From Aquatica leii (Eukaryota > Arthropoda > Insecta > Coleoptera > Lampyridae), in NCBI GenBank assembly GCA_035610365.1, contig CM069432.1, positions 82,092,520 to 82,156,519 of the forward strand: a DNA stretch of 64,000 bases. The letters run 5' to 3'. Shown here piece by piece: positions 45,561-56,056 of the stretch. Position 1 is the stretch's first letter; each line of letters begins with the position of its first letter. The notes below the pieces were generated by a model. It saw nothing but the letters and a program-made list of their open reading frames with translations, was not told the DNA's origin and ran no database searches. A program made the position numbers and the translations under genes.

Positions 45561-45980
45561 TGAAATTGCATTTAGAATCTTACTTGTAAGTGTATAGATT
45601 ACCACGTAAAAACTAATAAAACAACTTATGATTTAAATAGTACACGTGCCTATTCTATAGCCTGCAAATACAGTATGTTCATTTCCAAATAAAAACATAA
45701 TTTGTCCTGTTTGCATTTATAAGTTGATTCTTATATGCTGTGTATGTATGCAGTAGCTGTTTTAAATTTCAGACACAAAACATATACAGTGTGTATTTTA
45801 ATGATTGTTCGGTGTTTGAATTTGCTTGTTGAATTGTCAACGAACCAACGTTGTTTGATTATAGTTACTAGAATGACGACGCGGCAATTCAAACACCTGA
45901 CAATCATTAAAATACGCACTGTATAAGCAAATAGATTTTTTTTGTATTTGTTTCTATATGAAATTTTCAACTAAACAAAG
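45560..45980. repeat. Uninterrupted paralogue of the hAT insertion flanks
   Basis: This block matches 27135-27225 and then 44620-44830 as one continuous sequence, apart from its own Tc1-type MITE at 45787-45921. It shows what the locus looked like without the 17-kb insertion. Confidence 0.65.
45787..45921. mobile_element. Tc1/mariner-type MITE, 135 bp
   Basis: The ends CAGTGTGTATTTTAATGATT and AATCATTAAAATACGCACTG are inverted over about 35 bp and flanked by TA (45785-45786, 45922-45923). The paralogous copy at 44.75 kb lacks this insert (CTGTATAAGCAA), which confirms the boundaries. Confidence 0.88.
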
Positions 45981-46024
45981 GATACTGTGATCATGTTTCT
46001 TTCCAAAATACAATGAATTAATGT

Positions 46025-46235
46025 TTATACTGAATTACATTTGACGTTTTATAAACTACAATTGGTTATAATCTGAATTACATTTGATACTTTCTGAAAT
46101 ACAATTGTCTAATATAAATTACATTTTTTGTTTTCTGAATTACTATTAACTATTCTAAATTACATCTGACGCTTTTTGAATTAAAATTAACTAATCTGAA
46201 TAATACTTGATGTTTTTTGAACTACAATTTGAATG
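46025..46235. repeat. 42-bp minisatellite, about 5 units
   Basis: Units built on CTGAATTACATTTGACGTTT start near 46028, 46073, 46115, 46154 and 46195 (spacing 39-45 bp), each followed by an AATTACAATTAACTA-like half. Confidence 0.7.
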
Positions 46236-46569
46236 TGTAGTAGTGGAAAACAGTTGTTGATATTAGAGGGTACAGAAAAAATACTTTTAAGTTAATAGTT
46301 TTATTATTTGTTTTGATTGCTATTTGATAATAACTATTAAGAATTTTGCAGTAATACGTATTACAAAAGTTTCTGTTTAACATATGCAAACAATACTTAA
46401 CAAGTTAAAATGAATATTCAATTTTTAGAAATAGGTACCTATATCAAGAAATAAAAATTTAATTATACACAATGATTAAATGATTCATGCGTATGCGGTT
46501 TATATTTTAGCTAAGCATAATTGTTAATTTTTTAAAATCATAATACTTAACAAACAAAAAATTACTCAC

Positions 46570-46611
46570 GTAAACAACATCTTGCTTCTATTTTTCCAAA
46601 TGATAAAATAA
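46570..46611 (-). CDS. 42-nt micro-exon, paralogue of the exon at 58.3 kb
   Basis: It lies between AACATTATTTCAG and GTGAGTAATT. Like 58269-58310 it is 42 nt, ends with one base (phase 1), shares CATTTGGAA and encodes ILSFGKIEARCCL, similar to the other exon's TLFSFGTNEWCCT. It could be an alternative second exon of the Ly6-like gene or the leftover of a duplicated gene. I found no convincing first exon of its own. Confidence 0.5.
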
Positions 46612-47089
46612 CTGAAATAATGTTCATTAATAGTACCAAAAAAAATTATGTTTAATTATTTGGGTTGCAATCTGAGTAAGGATTAAATTTCAATTATTGA
46701 AATTACTGTTAGAGTGTTTCATTCTGGATACATCCGATATTGTTGATAAAATCCAAGCTTTGAATATGTCCACTGTGACGTGTGACGAAAGCTCGGTTTG
46801 TGTAAAATCAACAACACCGTATATCTCCAGAGAGAAGACTTTGATATTCTACCGCAATTTTTATTCTAATGTACACAATATTCTTCGTATTATATGATTT
46901 TTTCGCATTGAGTCAATATTGGTCTAATATAGTGTTGTTAATATAGAGTAATATAAACACAAAAACTACGTTGGTTTTAGGTTCTACAACTTGCTAGAAA
47001 AGGTGTTGATTTATCACAATAAATTTTAGTTTTATTAGGTAGTAAAATATGATATTTTTTTCTTAAAGTCAATCCACAGTTATATTTTA
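46612..47089. other. Intron sequence, nothing recognised
   Basis: A 66-codon plus-strand frame (46697-46897) has no recognisable domain. No terminal repeats seen. Confidence 0.35.
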
Positions 47090-47519
47090 ATTTTTTTAAT
47101 TATAAAACTAGTTTCAGCAATTTAAATTGTCATCATCAGTTATACTAAAAAGCAAATCAATTAACCAAAATAATTAAACATTTAAAAGAGCTTACACATT
47201 ATATCAAATAATAAAAATTGAATGACAAACGTCAACAAATTAAAAAATTTTAAATTCAAACTGACATTAAATAGACTACCATAGGTGATATGAAAAAAAA
47301 ATGAAAAAAAGTAAGTTAAAATTTATTACTAAGAAGAGGAGAAATATTCAAATCAAGAATTTCATTAAGACAATTATCTGAATTTGCATTATAAAGACGA
47401 TGAATTTCAAGAATTTCAAGATGATTAAGAAAAGAATTTTTGTTACAAAAATGAAGAAATTTAACATTAAGGTCAGAAGAAAAAGAATGACCAATAGACA
47501 ACGAAGATAAAATCGGCAA
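47090..47519 (-). pseudogene. Possible Penelope-like or other retroelement 3' end
   Basis: The minus-strand frame 47519-47316 ends with FLHFCNKNSFLNHLEILEIH and CLNEILDLNISPLLS. This resembles the 'R..ILEi.EI......~LN.......S' ending of some retroelement polyproteins, notably Penelope-like. Downstream on the same strand, GATGATGACAATTTAAATTG and CTGAAACTAG resemble 3' untranslated regions of such elements. This is an assignment by pattern only. Confidence 0.35.
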
Positions 47520-48628
47520 TTAATACGCTGTGGTAAGTAGAATTTAAATGAAAATTACCTTATCACCTGACACTATAATCATTTAGCCATTAATTTACAT
47601 TATTTTCCCTTGTAACCTCTATTCAACAAAGAATTACAGGTTATGAGAGAGGTGGCCTATTTGCCTAAAAACATTTACAATTTCGGGTAAATGAGACCCT
47701 TACCTGACTCAAACAAATGTTTGAAAAATATTCCAAAGAAACTCTTGCAGATTAACTAATAACTAAACTATTAAAGGCGATTCAAAATTTTATCTTATTC
47801 CAAGGGCAACTTTACGGCACTATCTTAACGGCATCAGAGGCAAAAGTGTTATTGCAAAATCTATTTCTGGCGGAGGTGGTCGGATGCAGTGAACCGTTGA
47901 ACAAGAACAAAACCTAGCCGAATCTTTCAAGACTATGGACGGCCCTGTCTATTGTCTATTGTAAATTCGTAGGAAAAAAACCTAATGATTGTTTATTACT
48001 GAACAACACGTACAAAATGCAAGAATGCGATAAGATTGTTTTGCTTAGTTTTAATGTAAATTGTTGAACAAGTACAGAAAGCATAACCTTGGTTAACATA
48101 AAATAAGACTATGTAGCTAAAATTTCTTTTTCTGACCATTCAGGGGTCATTGTGTTTATTTCGGTTGTGTGTTACTGTTAATTCGATTTTTATTTATTTC
48201 AAGATATTTTAAATACATAAAATTATTTTTGTAGTTAGGTATTCGGTGTTTAGTTTTGTTATTTGTTCGATTTAGTTTCATAGTTTTTCGTTTTATTTAC
48301 TAATTCCACTTTTTAATTTCTGCATTTATAACTTTAAAACAATCGATTGACATTGTTACGTTACTTTTTTTCTGTCGTTATTAAGAATCTTGAAGTAAAT
48401 TAAAAATAACCTTAATTTGAGCACGACATCATTTTCTTTAATGTTGTTTATTTTGTCATCAGAAACTTAATACTCGAATTCCAACAGTTTTTTATATTTT
48501 ATATCACGTTTTCTTATAACGAACAACCAGGTCTGTAATTTTGATGAAAAGCTAGAGCACATGTTTATGAACAAAATGTGTTGGAAATTACCATATCTAC
48601 CCCCTACTGAGAGATTATTATTTATACT
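47520..48628. other. Unassigned sequence
   Basis: AT-rich. A slightly more complex patch lies at 47790-47950 (GGCAACTTTACGGCACTATC, GGCGGAGGTGGTCGGATGCA), with no open frame I can assign. Confidence 0.4.
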
Positions 48629-49029
48629 TGTTACACCCTGTATATATAATTATACTTTAACGAATTTTAAAACTCATTTATTTCTACACAAAATATTTAC
48701 AGGATATTTAAGAAAAACAATTACACTAATTTATGTACTACAATCACTCAAAAAATAATGTCCGCGGATAACCTATTTATCTTAAAACTGACACTTGTTT
48801 ACATTAAAAGTACGTACGTTTATATCCCGTTATGTTTATCTAGAACACACGCGTTATAACTTATTTATTTAAAAATCTTCTTAATACTTCCGACTTCGAA
48901 TAACTGACCTATGATTCGTTTAAACCGTTTTTATGAATTTCTGTTGTATTCTCGAGAATTTTCTACATCCTTCTCATACGTTCTAGTTGTTGATAATAAC
49001 TTCGTAAACGCTCGAAGTTGAATGTTACA
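48629..49029 (-). repeat. 3' LTR of macrodomain-type gypsy copy 2
   Basis: 401 bp with TG...CA ends. It is similar in length to the copy-1 LTRs and shares only parts of their sequence (TAACTTATTTATTTAAAA-like), which suggests a related subfamily. Confidence 0.7.
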
Positions 49030-49337
49030 CTGCCCCCTTCTTGTTTTGTCTCAGAACAGAAAACTGGATGTCACACCGGTAGAAAGGATCGTGGCGATAG
49101 CGGCCGATCTCTCCAATTCGACAACTTCTTTAACCATAAAAGTAGTAGTCAATAAACTTTTCCTGGCCCGATATTCTTCTTGGTTAGCAGACCAACACGT
49201 ATTTTTCTATTGTTCGATTCATCCACTCAACCATGCCATCAGATTGAGGATGGAGAGGTGTCGCCCTAGTTTTCTTAATTCCCAACAGTCGGCAAACTTC
49301 TTGAAACAGCCCAGACTCAAAGTTGCGGCCTTGGTCG
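49030..49337 (-). pseudogene. CCCH-finger and integrase remnants, copy 2
   Basis: The minus strand encodes a decayed CCCH region: RYRHDPFYRC is conserved, but the first and third cysteines are lost and a stop lies between. Its C-terminal KKGAV ends at the first bases of the LTR, where TGTAA supplies the stop. At about 49203 the sequence jumps to the integrase Glu region, so a deletion removed the macrodomain. Confidence 0.7.
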
Positions 49338-51518
49338 AAATTTATTAAGCACGATGGTGGTTTGTACTGAATAGTTTAACATTTACCCAGGTTATCAGTA
49401 TTTGAACAATACCAGATTCTAAGGTAAGTGTTAGTGATCAAACAACATAATATTGAATGATAATTTATAACAAAAAAGTTGAGTATTTATACAGTGTTAA
49501 AATGCTTAGTTCGACATTTAACTATTTCATTGTTATCTTACATTTCAGGTTACATAACATTATAAAATATTTGCTTATATCACAATACACGTTATGACAT
49601 TGTAAAGAATGTCTGTATCGGGTTGCATTACATTATTAATTTTGAATTTTTGTTTCTTTTTAAATATAACCTATGTTTGTAAATGTAGAGGTATAAATTA
49701 TATCTAAAACAAATTTAAAAATTATTGTTTATAGAAAGAAGTATACTGCAGGTAAAATTGTTTATTATTGTTTATGTTTGAACATATTGCCATCTCGAAA
49801 CGATAATTGTGTTAGTTTAGTTAACTTATTGTTGTGGAAGGGTTGGTTTTACTTCTGCTTCGTAGTTTGTATTTCAAAAATTATTAACAGGTTGTAGAGC
49901 TGTTAACTATGTTTCTTCACTTCGTAAGTTGACCGGCTGTAGTTGACACACTTTTTCTAAGTTTGAACCGTGAGTGGACCGTAATAATTGAAAGGCTGTA
50001 TTCTTGTAAGTTTGGACCGTGGGTGGACCGTAACAAATTTGAAAGGCTGTAGGAACAGGTTTGGACTGGGGGTGAACCGTATTAATGGTAATTATTTTAA
50101 CAGGTTGTAAGGCTGTTAAAATTCTTCGTCTTCTTTTCGGCTCAAAGAAACATATATTAGGCACGTAGTAATTTTGAAGAGTTGTAGCTGAACCCATTTT
50201 TGTCGGATTGAACCGTAGGTGAACCGTACTAATGGTAATTATTTTAACAGGTTGTAGGACTGTTAAAATTCTTCATCTCCTTTTTGGCTCGAAGAACCAT
50301 ATATTAGGCACGTAGTAATTTTGAAGGGCTATAAATAAACCCCTTCTTGTAGGATTGCACCGTGGGTATACCGTATTAATGGTAATGATTTTAACAGATT
50401 GTAAGTCTTTTAAGTTTGGACCGTGGGTGGACCGTAGTAACTTCTATTCTATTCTTCTAAGTTTGGACCTTGGGTGGATCGAAGTAATGGTAATTATTTT
50501 AACAGGTTGTAAGACTCTTAAAATTTTTCGTCTTCTTTTCGGCTCGACAATGAATTCTTCTAAGTTTGGACCGTGGTAAGTTTGAAAGGCTGTAGTTGTA
50601 CCACTTCTTGTAGGATTGGACTGTGGTTGGACCGTATTATTAGTACTTATTTTAACAAGTTGCAAGGCTGTTAAAATACTTCGTCTTCTTTTCGACTCGA
50701 CAATCGATTGTGGACTTCTTCTAAGTTTGAACAGTGGGTGGACCGTAGTAATGGTAATTATTTTAACAGCTTGCAAGGCTGTTAAAATTCTTTGTCTTCG
50801 TTTCAGTTCGACATTGGACCGTGGACTTCTTCTAAGTTTAAACCGTGGGTGGACCGTAGTATCTAAAAGGCGTTGTATGCTTTTAAGTTTAAACCGTGGG
50901 TGGATCGTAGTAATGGTAATTATTTTAAGAGGTTGTAAGGATGATAAAATTCTTTGTCTTCTTTTGGGCTCGACAATGGATCGTAGACTTTTTCTAAGTT
51001 TGGACCGTGGGTGGACCGTGGTAAGTTTGAAGAGTTGTAATTGAAGCACTTCTTGTGAGTGGACCGTATTATTGGTAATTATTTTAACAGGTTGTAAGGC
51101 TGTTAAAATTTTTCATCTTCTATTCGGCTCGGAAGACCAAATACTAAGCACGATGATGGTTCGTACTTAATAGTTTGACACTTACCCGGGTATTTGAACA
51201 ATACCAGATTCTAGGGTAAATGTTAGTGATCAAACAATTTAATGTTGAATGATAATTTATTGTTCTACATTTAATTATTTCATTGTTAACCTACATTTCA
51301 GGTTACAAGACATTATAAAATATTTTCTTATGTCACAATACACGTCATGACATTGGAAAGAATTTGTTTATGACATTGTAAAGAATGTCTGTATCGGATT
51401 GCATTACATTATTAATTTTGCAATTTTGTTTCTTTTTAAATATAATTTATGTTTGTAAATGTAGAGGTTTAAATTATATCTAAAACAAATTTAAAAATTA
51501 TTGTTCATGTTTGAACAA
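49338..51518. mobile_element. Unclassified 2.2-kb insertion with direct-repeat ends and internal minisatellite
   Basis: The insertion splits the integrase of copy 2 (GCGGCCTTGGTCG on one side, AGTGTAATTCC on the other; the two are continuous in copy 1 at about 22345). Direct repeats of about 440 and 375 bp lie at 49343-49784 and 51143-51516 (for example GACATTGTAAAGAATGTCTG). Between them is a degenerate tandem array. The repeats could be LTRs of a non-autonomous element, but TG...CA ends and a clear target duplication are missing. Confidence 0.6.
49885..51130. repeat. Degenerate minisatellite, 9 units of about 110-160 bp
   Basis: The core GGTTGTAAGGCTGTTAAAAT recurs near 49890, 50100, 50250, 50394, 50500, 50655, 50768, 50930 and 51089. 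It alternates with GTTTGGACCGTGGGTGGACC, TAATGGTAATTATTTTAACA and TCTTCTTTTCGGCTCGACAA. The open frames on both strands across it follow from repeat unit structure and are not counted as genes. Confidence 0.8.
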
Positions 51519-53838
51519 AGTGTAATTCCAACGGAACTCCAAACTCTTTCACTAATTCGTCTGCTACTGTAGCTGCTTTTTGATTGGGTATGGCGTACAC
51601 CTCCGTCCATTTCGTGAAATAATCCATTGCCACCAGGATGTATTTGTTTTCCGAGTCAGATTCTAAGAACAATCCTGCGATGTCAATCGCTGCTCTTTCT
51701 AAAGGGCTTCCTACGTTGTACTGCTTCATTGGTGCTCTGCGCTTTCTCGCTGAATCATTTCCTGATGCGCAGACCGTGTACGTACGGCACCATTTTGTGA
51801 CGTCCTCTTTGCAGTTCACTCATTAGAATCTTTCTCAAACTTTTCCCAATGTTTTCTTTATGCCAAAGTGTCCTCCTGATGTACCATCGTGGAGATGTTT
51901 CAGCACTTGTAACACCCGGCTCTTTGACATTACCGATTGTAGTCTGTTTTCCGTGCCTTTGACACTCTCTAGGGAACTCATAAGAAGACCGTCTTCTACT
52001 ATCAAAAAGTCCCACTACGCTCAGTACGCTTTGATGTTTCTGCCCGAAGCACTCATTTCTTCCCAGGTTGGTCGTTGGCAGTTTTCTTTTCAGTTCAGAA
52101 GTAGTCTTATTTCGGGATCGTTTACTTATTTGTGACGCAACTGCTCAGGTTCCCATTCGTCATCAACCATAGCAGTTCTCCGGAGACATTCGACTTTTTC
52201 TTCTAGTCGCAAACAATGCCTACAGTCTGCCGGACACCATCAGCGTTCCGATGACTGCTTCCGGCACGATGTTCTGTGTCATAGTCATACTCTTGCAGTC
52301 TCTCGATCCACCTTGCCACTTGTTCTTTCGGGTTACGGAACTGCAATAGCCATTTTAAAGCGGCGTAGTCCGTAAAAATTTTCGTCTATACAAATATTTA
52401 TAGAAGTGTTCTATGGACTCGACGACTGCTATAATAATTCTTTTCTGGCTTGCACAAAACTTTACTATAATTCGCGATGACTTTTTCTTGTCCATCTTAA
52501 ACCTAAACCAGTTGATGGAAAGCATTTTCGCAGTCTTCCTTCCATCTAAATTTTGCTCTTTTTTTGGTCAATTTTGTCAAAGGTTTGGCAGTATTGGCAA
52601 ATCCGAATACAAATCGTCTATAATAGTTGCACAATCCAAGGAAACTTTGGACCTGATGTTTGTCGATTGGTCTTGGCCATGCTTTCACTGCTCGGATTTT
52701 GTCTGAATCAGCCTTTACTCTATCTCTAGATACAACGTAACCTTCTTAAAGACGTGGCACTTCTTTGAGCTCAGTTTTAGATTTGCCCCACGTAGTCGCT
52801 GGAACACTTCTTTCAGATTTTTTAAGTGTTCTTTAAACGACCTTCCAACCACGATCACGTCGTTTAGGTAAACCAAACACGTCTTCCAAGACAGTCGCGC
52901 AAGATGGTCTCCATCAAACGCTTGAACGTTGCAGGAGCGTTACACAGGCCAAAGGGCATTAAGTCAGTTCTAATCGTAAAAGCTGTTTTTTCACGGTCTT
53001 TGGGTTCCAATTCTATCTGCCAGTAACCACTCTTTAAATCTAACGTGAAAAAAACACTCGGATCCCGGCAGGGTGTCTAACGTATCCTCAATTCTTAGTA
53101 AAGGGTAGCTGTCCTTTTTGGTTACGTTGTTAAGCTGTTTGTGGTCTACGCAAAACCTCGTTGATCTATCTTTCTTCTTCATGGGTACCACTGGGGACGC
53201 CCATGGGCTATTTGAAAGTTAAATCACACCTTCTGTCTCCATAACCATAATTATTTGTTCGGCTTTTTCTCTTTTCGCCAAAGTCGGCGTGGATGTTGTC
53301 GTATTGGCCGAGCGTCTCTGGTATTAATTTATGCTTTACCACGTTAGTTCTTTCTTTGGAACTACTCTCCAGCGCGAACACATCTTGATACTGCTGGATC
53401 AACATTTTAACTTTAGTCAACTGCTCTTGGTTGAGGTTTTGGTATATGGAAATAAGAATGTCCAATAGATGTTGTGGGCACTTCTTCGGCGACGTATCAA
53501 TTTGCGACTGGCATCGTGTTGTTCACTAGTACTAAAGTTCTACCAACGAGTAATCCTTTTTCAACTAAGTCGCCCTCCATTAGTTCAATCGCGCGATGTA
53601 GGTTTCAGAGATTTCCATCCATCACCACATATTCAATCCTCGCAGGCAGAGTCACGTCTTCTTCCCCTTTCGCCGTTCGAAGTCGTACTGTTACTGTTGA
53701 TGAATTCTCGTTTTCCAATAACATGTCAGGATGAATGATGGTCTTCGTCGTTTCCGTGTCAACCAGTAAATTAACACTTCTTCCATTGAACTTGCCATAA
53801 AAATAAATGCTATGCAATTGCTTCTTAGGCGATGCCAT
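51519..53838 (-). pseudogene. Pol remnants of copy 2 (protease to integrase)
   Basis: The integrase start is at 51819-51505 (WCRTYTVCASG finger end, then AAIDIAGLFLESDSENKYIL with the first Asp). RNase H and RT remnants lie at 52015-53191 (HQVQSFLGLCNYYRRF, STRFCVDHKQLNNVTKKDSY). The RT N-terminus is at 53465-53208 and the protease (VNLLVDTETTKTIIHP) at 53838-53605. DTGA is changed to DTET. The frame changes many times and there are deletions relative to copy 1. Confidence 0.85.
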
Positions 53839-53892
53839 TTGATCGTAATCTCCGGAACATGACTAGATGAGATTAACTTTTGTCTCTTTTGG

Positions 53893-54839
53893 TTGGTAAT
53901 TAATAATTAATATTGTACACATAAGTACAGGGTGATTAAAACTCACCCGTGTAGTAATAGAGGACGTTTAACTGAGTACAAAAATGTAAACAAAAATTGT
54001 TTGCTAAAGTCTTCTTACTTAAGATATAATCCTATTCTACAGCGGCAATTTCATTTCGCCGACGAGTTGACAACCGGTTATTTGATTTCGGCATGATCTA
54101 AAAAATTAGGCAAGTAAATAAAATCGCACTATTTGAGATTAATTGTCATTTTAATCAGCAAATTGTCGAATTTTTGTTGGAAAAATCTATTAAATATCTA
54201 TTAAATTGAGGTTTTTACACTTGTCAAATTGTGAATTTGTAAATTCATAAGATTTCACTTATTCTAATAATAATTATTTCATAGGATCATATAATAGGGT
54301 AATTGCACAAATGTTTCAATTTATAGGTTATGTTTAAAAATTTACTTTTACATTTTTATGTACATACACATACAAAATAAAAACACACAATGATAAATAT
54401 ATAGAAAATAGATCAGTAATCGACAAACTTACCTCTTGTTCTTTTTTTTCTTGCTTAATGCAAATCACTTTTCTAGGTATTACACAACACGCGCTGCTCT
54501 AAAATGTTCTGGATTAAAAATTTAGTGGTGTCTGATAATATTAACGAGGCGCATGTTCTACTTACAGCTAACGTAAGTAAGTACGGATTTCCATGCATTT
54601 ATGTGACAAATTCGATAGGTTTACATGTAACGTTTTATACACATATAATCTTAACGATAATGTGAAAAAATGACTTAGAATGTATTCACGTTTTATACAC
54701 ATTTAATCGTAACGTTAACGATATAAAGAACCGTAAAGAAATTCAATCAAACTTATAACGTTTCAAATGTCTCGATTTAATTTTAACTAAATCTTGACTT
54801 TTCCGAGACATTCCTCAATTACGTCGTGACGTTGTACTA
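53893..54839. other. Unassigned sequence
   Basis: CAGGGTGATTAAAACTCACC at about 53932 is a short imperfect inverted motif, possibly a transposon end. Otherwise I see nothing. Confidence 0.35.
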
Positions 54840-54965
54840 CATAAGATACTTATTAAAAATTTGAATATTAAATACGCAATTAGTGAATGTAGCTTGGATA
54901 TTTTACAAACATTCAATATGTTTTCTTAATTATTCACTGAATATTCAGTGAATGTGTTTCAGTTG
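54840..54965. repeat. Inverted copy of the window-start AT-rich repeat
   Basis: In reverse complement it matches 17-83 and then about 905-970 without the solo LTR between them. It contains the palindrome ATTCACTGAATATTCAGTGAAT (read in two halves of the same repeat unit). Confidence 0.65.
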
Positions 54966-55539
54966 TATGAGTTAGGCTAATAAAAATTGCTTTCAAAACG
55001 TGGGGAAAATATTACTATAAATAGACTTTTTTGTGGCTTAAATAGTATTGGAAAAATAAAACCAGTTATAAAGGTAAAACATCTTTATACATATTTTTAA
55101 CAGACGCAAAAGAACACATAATTCATAATTGCAGATGAACGGTCAGTACAAAAAGACATAGAAACAACAACTTTCTCTAAATTTTACATGTTTGCCCTGA
55201 TTTTAGAATACCCAGATTTTTTACAATTTTCTAGATCGCTGGGAACCCTGTAAAAAATCAAATCAAATATAAATATTGGTGGTTTAGTTAATTATTTAAT
55301 AATTTCAGCTTCCGTAAAATGAATAGTTTCCACAGCCACAGAAATGGACGTTTTAGTGGCGACAAAGGTGTGGATTAGAAAATCGAGAAAAAGTGTGAAA
55401 AAGGGTTAAAGGCGATGACATTTATTTTAGATATTTTTAAATTTGTAAATAAGTAATAAATATATATGTATTATATCGTATCGTATAAAATCTGTTTTTT
55501 AAGACTTGCACCTTTACTTTAATGTGTTTTGTTTTCAAA

Positions 55540-56056
55540 CGTTAACTATAAGATATCTGTTAAGCAGCCATTAATCGTTGAGCAACTAAAAAAATAGTAT
55601 TTTTTAAGGAGTTTTAAAATCCAACAATTACACATCTTTTACAGTTAACTTCAGGTTGATTCTTGAACAAGTGCAAAAATTGTATATTTGAAACAGCTTT
55701 AAAATTAAATAGTAAAATACCCATTTAGATTAACTTTAAGTTATCCTAACAGGTTGAACGTTAACCAAACAAAAATTAGTATCTTTTAGGCAGTTTTAAA
55801 TACCAACCATTAACAATCACTTTCGATTAACTTTAGATTACCCTAACAGGTTGAACGTTGAGCAAACAAAAAATGGTATCTTTTTAATAGTTTTAAAATT
55901 CAACTATGCACCGGGCATTTAGATTAACTTTAGGTTAACCCAACAAGTTGACCAATGAATAACTAAAAAGAAGTATCTTTTAAGTAGCTTTAAAAGTGAA
56001 CAATAAGTTGTCCGTTTCGGTTAATTTCGGGTTATCCTAAAAGGTTGACCGTTGAA
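55540..56056. repeat. 97-bp tandem array, 5-6 degenerate units
   Basis: The GGTTAACTTTAGGTTA-type core, followed by CCTAACAGGTTGAACGTTG, recurs near 55642, 55727, 55825, 55922 and 56019, with an older unit near 55540. The three best intervals are 97-98 bp. Each unit also carries AGTATCTTTTAAGTAGTTTT-like sequence. Confidence 0.8.

Larger units (their letters stand above)
48629..53892 (-). mobile_element. Macrodomain-type gypsy element, copy 2, 5'-truncated and macrodomain deleted
   Basis: It is related to copy 1 over most of protease, RT, RNase H and integrase. The 3' LTR is 48629-49029 (401 bp, TGTTACACCC...GAATGTTACA), preceded on the minus strand by a polypurine tract (AAGAAGGGGGCAG). It stops abruptly near 53892, within the protease-gag region, so there is no 5' LTR. 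About 600 bp corresponding to the macrodomain and integrase end are missing at about 49203. A 2.2-kb insertion occupies 49338-51518. Confidence 0.85.

Noticed and set aside
49022..49348. 108-codon plus-strand open frame
   Set aside because: Antisense to the CCCH and integrase remnants of gypsy copy 2, which explain the sequence.
50444..51049. 201-codon open frame on the minus strand (and 142 codons on plus) across the minisatellite
   Set aside because: The frame lacks stops only because the repeat unit lacks them. The composition is repetitive (KRRRRILTALQPVKI-type units), both strands are open, and there is no start context or domain.
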